This document shows, one piece after another, positions 1 to 7,102 of a DNA stretch of 11,384 nucleotides. Position 1 is the first letter of the stretch. The number at the start of each line of letters is the position of its first letter. The stretch comes from Chloroflexota bacterium. Its GTDB lineage: Bacteria > Chloroflexota > Limnocylindria > Limnocylindrales > CSP1-4. The stretch is from positions 1 to 11,384 of the forward strand of contig JAKAMV010000227.1 in assembly GCA_021812735.1 (NCBI GenBank), written 5' to 3'. The notes under the pieces were generated by a model. The model searched no databases and was not told where the DNA came from. It saw only the letters and a program-made list of their open reading frames with translations. A program made the translations under genes and the position numbers.

Positions 1-111
1 GCGCTGGTCCTCGCGCGCTGGGCCCTCGGCGCATCCCTGGTCTCGCTGGTGGCCGTCGCGCTCCGGGTCCTCGCTGTGGTCGGCCATGCCATCAACGGAG
101 GGATCCCATGA
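1..111 (+). CDS. C-terminal end of a small membrane protein (partial)
   Basis: An open frame enters from the left edge and ends at the TGA at 109-111, giving the last 36 codons. The visible residues are strongly hydrophobic (for example ALGASLVSLVAVALRVLAVV), followed by a short tail ending GGIP, so this is most likely a C-terminal membrane segment. The stop overlaps the start of the next gene as ATGA (108-111), which indicates translational coupling in one operon. The position just before a peptidase and a second tiny membrane protein in an integrated element would suit a holin or other phage membrane protein, but this is inference. No family can be named from so little sequence. Confidence 0.55.
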   Translation, partial: ALVLARWALGASLVSLVAVALRVLAVVGHAINGGIP

Positions 112-1070
112 CCGACGAACTGCTCCCCGGCCTCGGCTGGATCGAGTCCCCGCCCGACGAGCGCGACTGGCCGATCGACGCCCTCTACGCGGCCACCGGC
201 GCCGAGCCGCCCGCCGAGCTGCCCGCGGCGTACCACGTCCCGGCGCCGCTGTACCCCGTGGTCGACCAGGGCAGCAGCCCGATGTGCGTCGCGTACAGCG
301 CCGCGGGCGAGCAGGGCAGGTACGACCTCCGTGACACCGGGCTCGCGCTGTTCGACGAGGCGCTGTTCTTCCGCCAGATCGGCGGCGGCAAGGCCGGCGC
401 GGTCATCCGCGACGCGCTGAACGCGCGCCTGTCCAGGGGCTACCCGCCCACGGGGCACCCCGACCAGGCGGCCTCGCACCGCATCGCCGCGTACTACAGC
501 GTTCCGGTCACGCGGGCCGACCTGTGCGCCGCGATCCTGTCGTTCGGGCCGCTCGTCATCGGCACGCCCTGGGCGAGCGCCTGGTTCCACCCGCGCGCGG
601 ACGGCACGCTCCCGCCGTTCGACCGCGGCGTCGGCGGCCACGCGATCCTCGCGGTTGGCTGGGACGCCGTCGGCCTGCGCCTCCGCAACTCGTGGGGCGC
701 CGACTGGGGCCAGGCCGGCGAGGCCACCCTGCCCTGGGGCGAGCTCGGCCGCGTCCGCGAGGCGTGGAAGGCCGTCGACCGGATCGAGCCGAGGCCCCGT
801 GCGTCCTGGAGCATCCGCGTCGCTCACGGCGCGACCGTCGTCCACTACGCCTTGGACGCGCACGGCCGGCTCACCGACACGCGCCGCTACCCGTGGACCG
901 GCCGCGCCTCGAGCGGCCCTTGCGGCCAACCGGCCGTCAAGCGCGGCGCGTCGAGCGGCCAGGCGACTGTCGCCCACGTCACCGCGGGCTTGTTCAGGGG
1001 GCGCTGGGTGCGCATCGGCGCCGGCGTGACGGCGGCGAGCACCACTGCCGCATCGGCCGAGGAGGACTGA
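108..1070 (+). CDS. Papain-like C1 family cysteine peptidase, element-borne
   Basis: This 320-residue protein has the full papain-type active site: oxyanion-hole Gln54 and nucleophile Cys60 in VVDQGSSPMCVAYS, His178 in GGHAILAVGWD, and Asn194 in LRNSWGADWG. It should therefore be an active cysteine peptidase. The N-terminal 45 residues resemble the short Pro/Asp-rich lead-in of bacterial and phage C1 proteins. No signal peptide is visible. Residues about 232-305 form an extra basic C-terminal region that I do not recognise. The start ATG at 108 has a GGAGG ribosome site at 97-101 with 6 nt spacing, and it overlaps the upstream stop as ATGA. The next gene starts 2 nt after its stop. In this setting, between small membrane proteins and near an integrase, it could be a phage lysin or a maturation protease. 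The peptidase assignment is firm and the biological role is not. Confidence 0.88.
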   Translation: MTDELLPGLGWIESPPDERDWPIDALYAATGAEPPAELPAAYHVPAPLYPVVDQGSSPMCVAYSAAGEQGRYDLRDTGLALFDEALFFRQIGGGKAGAVIRDALNARLSRGYPPTGHPDQAASHRIAAYYSVPVTRADLCAAILSFGPLVIGTPWASAWFHPRADGTLPPFDRGVGGHAILAVGWDAVGLRLRNSWGADWGQAGEATLPWGELGRVREAWKAVDRIEPRPRASWSIRVAHGATVVHYALDAHGRLTDTRRYPWTGRASSGPCGQPAVKRGASSGQATVAHVTAGLFRGRWVRIGAGVTAASTTAASAEED

Positions 1071-1072
1071 GC

Positions 1073-1255
1073 ATGACCCTCGACACGGCGACCGAGGTCG
1101 CCATCCTCGCCATCGTGCCGGGCGCGGTGAGCGGCGTCCTCACCGCCGTGTTCCCGAGCGACGCCAACCCGTGGATCGTGCCCATCTCGGGCGCCATCGC
1201 AGCCATCGCCCCGCTGATCAGGCAGAAGGTGGGCGTGGACGCACCGGCACCGTGA
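1073..1255 (+). CDS. Small two-helix membrane protein, holin-like
   Basis: A 60-residue protein starts at ATG 1073, two nt after the peptidase stop, with a strong GGAGG at 1061-1065 (7 nt spacing). Two hydrophobic stretches are visible, residues about 8-27 (AILAIVPGAVSGVLTAVF) and 34-49 (WIVPISGAIAAIAPLI). They are separated by a short turn with Pro, Ser, Asp and Asn. A short polar/charged C-terminus (RQKVGV...) follows. The stop overlaps the next GTG start as GTGA (1252-1255). The size, two-helix layout and place directly after a candidate lytic enzyme suit a class II-like phage holin, but many small phage membrane proteins look like this and no signature residue decides it. The coding call itself is well supported by the ribosome site and gene packing. 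Confidence 0.7.
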   Translation: MTLDTATEVAILAIVPGAVSGVLTAVFPSDANPWIVPISGAIAAIAPLIRQKVGVDAPAP

Positions 1256-1515
1256 TTTGTACCTGCGAGGCAGGGCACGCGCCCGTGCGCGTGCAGTCGG
1301 GCGCACGCTGCCCGGCTTGTGCGCGCGCCCGAGAGGCGCGCGGGTACGGGCGGGAGCACGCAGCGGCGCGGCGCGTGCTCGTCCAGATGTGCAGGGAGCG
1401 GGGCACGCTGCTCTGCGCGTACGGGTGCGGCACGCTGGTGACCGCCGTGGGCATGATCAGGCCAGTTCCGGCCCCTGTTTCGTCCGCCACCCGGCGGGCG
1501 ACGCTCGGGGTGTGA
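1252..1515 (+). CDS. Small cysteine-rich (zinc-ribbon-like) protein, possible HNH remnant
   Basis: I chose GTG 1252 because it overlaps the previous stop (GTGA), giving 87 residues. The frame is also open further upstream, but that part would lie inside the 60-residue membrane protein gene. The N-terminus carries C3, C5 and H9, then C20 and C23 (CPAC), then C47, and C55 and C59 in CAYGCG; these could form one or two zinc sites. The stretch AREARGYGREHAAARR followed by a Cys-containing CAYGCG resembles the N-terminal half of phage HNH endonucleases. The expected His-Asn-His core is absent: after residue 60 the sequence is an unremarkable Pro/Ala-rich tail. It could be a truncated HNH nuclease or an independent zinc protein. 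The frame continues without another stop into the next ORF after the single TGA at 1513-1515, which is probably coincidence. Confidence 0.5.
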   Translation: MICTCEAGHAPVRVQSGARCPACARAREARGYGREHAAARRVLVQMCRERGTLLCAYGCGTLVTAVGMIRPVPAPVSSATRRATLGV

Positions 1516-1523
1516 AGCACCCG

Positions 1524-1537
1524 TCCGAGGCCTCGGA
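1524..1537. repeat. 14-bp perfect palindrome followed by a pyrimidine tract
   Basis: TCCGAGGCCTCGGA reads the same on both strands and lies 9 nt after the stop of the cysteine-rich protein gene. A small GGGTG/CACCC hairpin (1508-1512 with 1518-1522) overlaps that stop immediately upstream, and a C/T-rich tract of about 20 nt follows. It could be a weak factor-independent terminator closing the cargo operon, or a dimeric protein-binding site. The tract is mixed C and T rather than a clean T-run, so terminator function is uncertain. Confidence 0.45.
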
Positions 1538-1547
1538 GCCCCTTTCT

Positions 1548-1596
1548 CTCCCCCTTCACTCCCACCACTCGAAGAGTGAGGACAGTGAAGCGGGAG
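1548..1596. promoter_or_regulatory. Nested inverted repeat / stem-loop in front of the integrase module
   Basis: The outer arms CTCCCCCTTCACT (1548-1560) and AGTGAAGCGGGAG (1584-1596) are complementary at 12 of 13 positions. Between them lies a second perfect hairpin, CACTC (1566-1570), loop GAA, GAGTG (1574-1578). The element spans the candidate GTG starts (1576 and 1585) of the small protein gene that precedes the recombinase. As RNA it could hide that start. As DNA it could be an operator or a recombination site. The pairing is directly visible; the function is inferred. Confidence 0.55.
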
Positions 1597-1790
1597 ACAC
1601 CCGCACGCGGGCGCGCGGGGCGGAACCCTGCCGGGCGGTCGGTCCCGCCCCGGACCGACCCGCTCGCGGCGGCACTGGCGTTCACCATCCGGGAGGCGGT
1701 GCGGATCGAGGCGGAGCGGCTGGCCTTGAACCCCGCGCCCGGCAGAGCAACTGTGTCGGACGTGAAGAAGAAGCCGGAGGCCACTGCCGC

Positions 1791-1794
<4 letters not shown>
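1576..1794 (+). CDS. Small basic/amphipathic protein upstream of the integrase
   Basis: This is a 72-residue ORF starting with GTG 1576 (GTG 1585 is the alternative, 69 residues). Neither start has a well-spaced Shine-Dalgarno; a GAGGA at 1578-1582 lies too close to the second. The N-terminal third is Arg-rich ([14 protein letters not shown]). A central amphipathic helix follows ([20 protein letters not shown], residues about 29-48), then a charged tail with VKKKPEA. Its stop overlaps the recombinase start as GTGA (1791-1794), so the two are translationally coupled. The location and charge suggest an accessory DNA-binding or recombination-directionality protein, but no helix-turn-helix can be assigned. 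I do not recognise the family. The start region lies inside a stem-loop, so expression may be controlled there. Confidence 0.55.
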
Positions 1795-3327
<1,533 letters not shown>

Positions 3328-3353
3328 ACCGAATGCCCAGTGAGGGCCGGGAG

Positions 3354-3359
3354 ATGATA
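3354..3359 (-). promoter_or_regulatory. Possible -10 box for tRNA-Pro
   Basis: On the minus strand TATCAT (5 of 6 matches to TATAAT) lies 26 nt before the tRNA 5' end, implying a leader of about 20 nt. A poor TTCGGC sits where a -35 box would be, with an 18-nt spacer. This is one of the few AT-rich hexamers in the area, but the -35 is weak. Confidence 0.35.
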
Positions 3360-3447
3360 CCGCATGCGGCACGCCCGGCCGAATCGGCCAGCCGAGTGCA
3401 CCGGGCCGGGTCGGGTACTCGATTGCAGACCCCACCGGGCTCGCCCG

Positions 3448-4221
3448 TCACGCGAGGCGCGCGCCCTGGAGCCGCCCGCCGTCGACCGATGTCCACGCGA
3501 AGCCCATGTCGCGCGGCATGCCGGCAGTGGGGTCGATGAGCGCTCGCAGCCATGCCGACGAGGCCGCCGGATATCGGGCGGCGAGCAGCGGGCCGAGCTC
3601 GCGCACAAGGTGCCGATTGCGGTTGGTCCGGCGGAGGAGGAGCAGTCCTTGGACCTGCCACGCGGTGCCGAGTCGGAGCCGCGTCGCCGCGACCTTCGCC
3701 TCGAGCCCGCGCATGGCCTCGCCGCCGTCAAGCAGGAGGTCCCAGACCTCGACCACGGCCGCCTCGCGGCGCGCAGGGCGGGCGAGGAACACGTCGATCG
3801 AGCGGGGGCGGGGACCATCGTCGGGCAAGGCGAACTCGGGGACGGCCTGCCAGCCGCCGCCGGCGGCGAGCTGCACGACCATCGACTGCCGTCGGAGGTG
3901 CTCGATGTCGCGGGGCAGGCTCGCGCCGGGGAGCGCCTCGATGAACGCCGCGAGCTGGACCTCCAATGCCGAGGCGCAGGCGGCCAAGGCGTCCAGCGTG
4001 ACACCCGACTCGAGGCCGCGCTCAATCCGGCTGTAGTACGGCTGCGAGATGCCCGCCTCGAGGGCGACGTCGAGCTGGCGCAAGCCCTGGGCTAGACGGG
4101 CGTCTCGCAGACCTGTGCCAACGCGTCGGGCCAGCTGCTCGGTCCGCGTGCGTGCGCGGCGGCGAGTGCCGGTCGCGCGTCTTCGGGGCAGGGGGGTGGG
4201 AGCGGGCGGATGCTGCTGCAT
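3448..4221 (-). CDS. XRE-family regulator fused to a PD-(D/E)XK-like domain
   Basis: This 257-residue protein uses ATG 4221; an in-frame GTG at 4230 would add three residues, and neither has a clear ribosome site. After a basic N-terminus, residues about 34-92 form an XRE helix-turn-helix, with LRDARLAQGLRQLDVALEAG followed by ISQPYYSRIERG. The C-terminal half resembles helix-turn-helix proteins from high-GC bacteria whose tail has a restriction-nuclease-like core. Here RSIDVFLARP gives Asp143 and AAVVEVWDLL gives Glu158, followed by a K/R-rich helix (LEAKVAATRLRLG) and RRTNRNRHLV. Relatives as I recall them read E-V-K where this has E158-V-W160, so the usual lysine appears lost. It may be a regulator with a non-catalytic nuclease fold, or part of a defence or DNA-handling system. 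It is on the host side of the tRNA, not clearly in the element. Confidence 0.8.
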   Translation of the reverse strand: MQQHPPAPTPLPRRRATGTRRRARTRTEQLARRVGTGLRDARLAQGLRQLDVALEAGISQPYYSRIERGLESGVTLDALAACASALEVQLAAFIEALPGASLPRDIEHLRRQSMVVQLAAGGGWQAVPEFALPDDGPRPRSIDVFLARPARREAAVVEVWDLLLDGGEAMRGLEAKVAATRLRLGTAWQVQGLLLLRRTNRNRHLVRELGPLLAARYPAASSAWLRALIDPTAGMPRDMGFAWTSVDGGRLQGARLA

Positions 4222-4462
4222 GCGCGCCACGTTTAGCAGGACTCGCTTACGCGCCGCTCACGTGGTGCCGGGCAGGCTCGCGAGCCGGGCGCCTCGCTTC
4301 CGCAGGCTCCGCGACCTGGCGCATGCCCCGGGGGAATACGCCCGCCTCGGCGGCGCCGCGGCGGGCGCAGATGGTCTCCGGGGGTCCCGAGCCTCCGGGC
4401 TGCTAAGCGTGGTACGCATGCCGCGGTGCCGGCAGAGGGGCGGCAGGGCGCCCGACGCGGTG

Positions 4463-4602
4463 GCGACGCCGAGCGCCGAGCGCCGGAGCATCGCGACGCC
4501 GCGCCGCCGAGCGCCGCGAGCGCCGCGACGCCGAGCGCCAGTGCCGGAGCGCCGCCGAGCGCCGAGTGCCGGAGCATCGCGACGCCGCGACGCCGCGACG
4601 CC
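4463..4602. repeat. GCGACGCC repeat cluster with a duplicated 33-mer
   Basis: The 8-mer GCGACGCC occurs at 4463, 4493, 4525, 4579, 4587 and 4595, the last three directly in tandem. A 33-bp block (4471-4503) recurs at 4557-4589 with one difference, 86 bp downstream. The block contains the rarer core GGAGCATCGCGACGCCGCG. This is a low-complexity imperfect repeat in a gene-free stretch, formed by local duplication. A role in protein binding is possible but only inferred. Confidence 0.75.
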
Positions 4603-4860
4603 GAGCGCCGAGCGCGACGACGAGCACCCGGCGGTGCCGCGTGCGGCCCCGCGCCAGTCCCCCCGGGCCCGGACAGCATTCGAGCCCACCGCCCTTGCGA
4701 TGGGCCCGACTGCTTCTCCCCGGCTGGGCGGCGCGCCAGCCTCCCCGAGCGGCGGTGCTGCCCACCCAAACCCGAGCCCCCCGGCGGGTGCCCGCCAACG
4801 GTAGGCGCCTCGGCCGACCGGCGACACGGACGAATGTCGTAGGGAAAGCGGAATTCGCGT

Positions 4861-4884
4861 GCGGTCTCCGGGCCGGAGGACCGC
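4861..4884 (-). terminator. Hairpin after glnA, possible terminator
   Basis: Ten nt beyond the glnA stop, the minus strand can form a hairpin of nine base pairs (GCGGTC-CTCC with GGAG-ACCGC, one bulged C) around a five-nt loop. No T-run follows, so it may stabilise the mRNA 3' end or act with Rho rather than as a classic intrinsic terminator. Confidence 0.45.
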
Positions 4885-4893
4885 CAACGGCGA

Positions 4894-6249
4894 TCAGAAC
4901 GCCTCGAGGTAGCGGTCCAGCTCCCAGCCGGTGACCTGCGTGCGGTACTCGTCCCACTCCGCACGCTTGGCCGAGACGTAGTGGGTGAGCACGTGCTCGC
5001 CCAGCGCCTCGCCGATCACGGGGTCGCCCTCGAGCTCGTCGATCGCCTCGCCGAGGGTGCCGGGCAGCTCCCGGATGCCCTTCTCCGCGATCCGCGCCGC
5101 GTCCATCTCGAACAGCGACTCCTCCACGGGCTCGGACAGGACGAGCCCGCGCTCCACGCCGTCGAGCCCGGCGGCGATCATGGCGGCGAAGGCGAGGTAG
5201 GTGTTGGACGAGGGGTCCGGGCAGCGGACCTCGGCCCGGGTGCCCTCGACGGACTTGCCGGGCGAGATCATCGGCACGCGGACGAGCGCCGAGCGGTTGG
5301 TCCGCCCCCACGTGATGTACGTCGGGGCCTCGTAGCCGGGGACGAGGCGCTTGTACGAGTTGACGAGGGGCGCCAGGATCGCGGACATGCCCCGCGCGTG
5401 GGCCAGGATGCCGGCCATGTACGACGTCGCCACCGGCGACAGGCCGTACGGCGCGGACGGGTCGGCGAAGGCGTTGCGGCCCTTGGCGATGGAGAAGAGG
5501 CTCTGGTGGGTGTGCATGCCCGAGCCGTTGATGCCGTGGATGGGCTTGGGCATGAACGTGGCGTACAGGCCGTGCTGCTGGGCGATGGCCTTGAGGGTGA
5601 ACTTGAACGTGATCGCGTTGTCGGCCGTCTTGAGCGCGTCGGCGTACTCGAAGTCGATCTCGTGCTGGCCCTGGGCCACCTCGTGATGGGCGGCCTCGAC
5701 GCGGATGCCGAAGGCCTCGAGCGCGTCCACCATGTCCTGGCGGACCTCCTGCGCGAGGTCGGTGGAGTAGTCGAAGTAGCCCGCCTGATCGTGCGGCAGG
5801 GGCCGGATCGCGCCGTCCTCGCCCCGGCGGAGCAGGAAGAACTCCAGCTCGGGGCCCGTGTTGACGATGTAGCCCAGGCGTCGGGCGCGCTCCACCTGAC
5901 GCCGCAAGACGTAGCGCGGGTCGCCGGCGAAGGGCTCGCCGCGGGGCGTGAACACGTCGCAGATGACGCGGGCGGTGCCGCGGGGGCCGCTGCCCGGCTG
6001 CCACGGCAGCTCGTTGAAGGTTGCCATGTCGGGCGCCAGGTACTGGTCCGATTCGGCGATCCGGGAGAAGCCCTCCACCGAGCTGCCGTCGAACCACGTC
6101 CCATGCTGGACCGAGTCCGCCAGCCGCCCGATGGGGATGGTGACCGCCTTGACCACGCCCAGGATGTCGGTGAACTGCAGTTGCACGAAGCGGATGCCGC
6201 GCGCCCGCGCCGCCTCGATCTGCGCGTTGGGGTCGAGTCCGTCCGTCAT
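4894..6249 (-). CDS. glnA: Glutamine synthetase type I, alpha subtype
   Basis: This 451-residue enzyme makes glutamine from glutamate, ammonia and ATP. All GSI signatures are visible: FDGSSVEGF (53-61), the metal-binding PELEF (E134, E136), E190 in AAHHEV and E197 in GQHE. NGSGMHTHQS (241-250) carries H246; NSYKRLVPGYEAP (297-309) and RAEVRCPD (E340) complete the site. The length and the C-terminal GEHVLTHYVSAKRAEWDEYR region match the short Bacillus-type GSI-alpha. The adenylylation tyrosine loop of GSI-beta is absent, with Phe380 (SLFEMD) at the equivalent place, so control by GlnE is unlikely and feedback or regulator control is expected. A GGAGG lies 10 nt before the ATG. The next gene upstream on the same strand encodes an Lrp/AsnC regulator. 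Confidence 0.96.
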   Translation of the reverse strand: MTDGLDPNAQIEAARARGIRFVQLQFTDILGVVKAVTIPIGRLADSVQHGTWFDGSSVEGFSRIAESDQYLAPDMATFNELPWQPGSGPRGTARVICDVFTPRGEPFAGDPRYVLRRQVERARRLGYIVNTGPELEFFLLRRGEDGAIRPLPHDQAGYFDYSTDLAQEVRQDMVDALEAFGIRVEAAHHEVAQGQHEIDFEYADALKTADNAITFKFTLKAIAQQHGLYATFMPKPIHGINGSGMHTHQSLFSIAKGRNAFADPSAPYGLSPVATSYMAGILAHARGMSAILAPLVNSYKRLVPGYEAPTYITWGRTNRSALVRVPMISPGKSVEGTRAEVRCPDPSSNTYLAFAAMIAAGLDGVERGLVLSEPVEESLFEMDAARIAEKGIRELPGTLGEAIDELEGDPVIGEALGEHVLTHYVSAKRAEWDEYRTQVTGWELDRYLEAF

Positions 6250-6278
6250 GCCGCCGGTGCCTCCGTGTGGTTGGGCGG

Positions 6279-6284
6279 AGTCTA
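6279..6284 (-). promoter_or_regulatory. Possible -10 box for glnA (TAGACT)
   Basis: On the minus strand TAGACT, within TCTAGACTC, lies 29 nt before the glnA ATG and would give a leader of about 23 nt. No convincing -35 is seen. The same TCTAGACTC string stands in front of the VKOR-like gene at 9845-9850, which makes a shared promoter element slightly more likely. Confidence 0.3.
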
Positions 6285-6351
6285 GACCGCGGCCGAGGGC
6301 CGGAGCGCGCGGCGGCCGGTTGCGGATCGGAGACGAGCCGGTGGCATGGCC

Positions 6352-6390
6352 GCGGTCACGCGGAGCGGTCGCGCGGAGCGGTCACGCGGC
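6352..6390. repeat. 13-bp tandem repeat, three copies
   Basis: Three consecutive 13-mers run GCGGTCACGCGGA (6352-6364), GCGGTCGCGCGGA (6365-6377) and GCGGTCACGCGGC (6378-6390). They lie between glnA and the upstream Lrp-type gene, about 100 nt before the glnA start. They could be binding sites with a helical-turn-like spacing or simple slippage products. Confidence 0.75.
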
Positions 6391-6397
6391 GGCCCGG

Positions 6398-6439
6398 CGG
6401 CGGGCGAGGGGCGGCGGGCGAGGGGCGGCGGGCGAGGGC
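6398..6439. repeat. 14-bp tandem repeat, three copies
   Basis: The unit CGGCGGGCGAGGGG is repeated exactly at 6398-6411 and 6412-6425, and with a changed last base at 6426-6439. It ends 8 nt from the stop of the Lrp-type gene (6448). It is distinct in sequence and period from the 13-mer array just beside it. Confidence 0.75.
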
Positions 6440-6447
6440 CCCGTCGC

Positions 6448-6930
6448 CTAGCGCGTCCCCCACTGGTAGCTCTGCTTGAGCAGCCGCAGGTAGACGAACG
6501 TCTCCGTCTCGCGCACGCCCTGGACCTTGCGCAGCTTCGTGGATAGGAACACGAGCAGCGCGTCGTTGTTCTCCGCGACGCACTCGACGAGGATGTCGTA
6601 CGTGCCCGCCGTGACCACCACGTAGTCCGTCTCCGGGAACGCGGCGATCTCCTGGGCCGCCTCGATGAGCCGGTCCGCCTGGACCTTCAGGCCGATCATC
6701 GCCATCTGCTGGAAGCCGAGCTTGAGCGGGTCGGTGACGCCCACCACCTGGAGGATGCCCTCGCTGATCAGCCGGCCAGTGCGGGCGCGAACTGCCGCCT
6801 CGGACACGCCGAGGTCGGTGGCCATCTGCGTGAACGGCCGGCGGCCGTCCTCCTGGAGCTGCTCGATGATGCGCTTGTCGAGGTCGGAGACCTCGTGCGC
6901 GCGGGCGGCGCGGGTGCGCGCCTCGGTCAT
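6448..6930 (-). CDS. Lrp/AsnC-family transcriptional regulator
   Basis: ATG 6930 is chosen because GAGGAG precedes it by 7 nt; an upstream in-frame start at 6978 would add a non-conserved Pro/Arg-rich tail. The 160-residue protein has the winged helix at residues about 14-62 (DLDKRIIEQLQEDGRRPF, then the recognition region DLGVSEAAVRARTGRLISEG). The ligand-binding RAM domain covers about 74-152, with the characteristic glycine turn TAGTYDILVE (107-116). These proteins form octamer-like assemblies that respond to amino acids. glnA lies directly downstream on the same strand, about 200 bp away, so control of glutamine synthesis is a reasonable inference. Its own promoter is not clear; a TAGCAT at 7009-7014 is the best -10-like string. 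Confidence 0.93.
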   Translation of the reverse strand: MTEARTRAARAHEVSDLDKRIIEQLQEDGRRPFTQMATDLGVSEAAVRARTGRLISEGILQVVGVTDPLKLGFQQMAMIGLKVQADRLIEAAQEIAAFPETDYVVVTAGTYDILVECVAENNDALLVFLSTKLRKVQGVRETETFVYLRLLKQSYQWGTR

Positions 6931-7102
6931 GTGCCTGCTCCTCGGACCGGGCTTCGGCGGGCGATGCCGGGCCTGCATCGAACGGACCCGCGTGGCTCGA
7001 GGCGGCGGATGCTAGCACGAGGTCGGACCGGGGCCACGTAGTCCCGCCCGGTGGGCCGAGTCGCCGCCCGCCGCCTTGGCCGGCGGAGGGCGCCGCCGCC
7101 AG

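Larger units (their letters stand above)
4222..4893. other. 672-bp region without a convincing gene
   Basis: Between the XRE gene start and the glnA stop I find no ORF with believable protein composition. The open frames on both strands translate to Arg/Ala/Pro/Gly-rich strings from biased GC sequence. The region holds a GCGACGCC-rich repeat block (4463-4602), a GCGT-GGT-ACGC mini-hairpin at 4407-4417 and a hairpin just beyond the glnA stop (4861-4884). The upstream region of the XRE gene (4222 to about 4300) shows no confident promoter. Confidence 0.55.

Noticed and set aside
1513..1515. Single TGA separating two frames in register (1252-1515 and 1576-1794), considered as stop recoding
   Set aside because: No selenocysteine-type or readthrough context is seen, the intervening translation is low complexity, and the downstream frame has its own possible starts.
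4407..4417. GCGTGGTACGC considered as a T-box antiterminator core
   Set aside because: It only loosely resembles the TGG-N-ACC core, has no specifier stem or downstream aminoacyl-tRNA or amino-acid gene on that strand, and fits a simple small hairpin.
4463..4602. Repeat cluster considered as a CRISPR array
   Set aside because: The copies are irregularly spaced, the units are only 8 bp (or two copies of 33 bp), there are no unique spacers of even length, and no cas genes are nearby.
4403..6097. Long minus-strand frame overlapping glnA and the repeat region
   Set aside because: It is a shifted-frame shadow of glnA that continues into low-complexity repeats. It has no family features.
6931..6978. 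Longer N-terminus for the Lrp-type regulator (start at 6978)
   Set aside because: The added residues are Pro/Arg-rich and unlike the family, while the start at 6930 has a well-placed GAGGAG.
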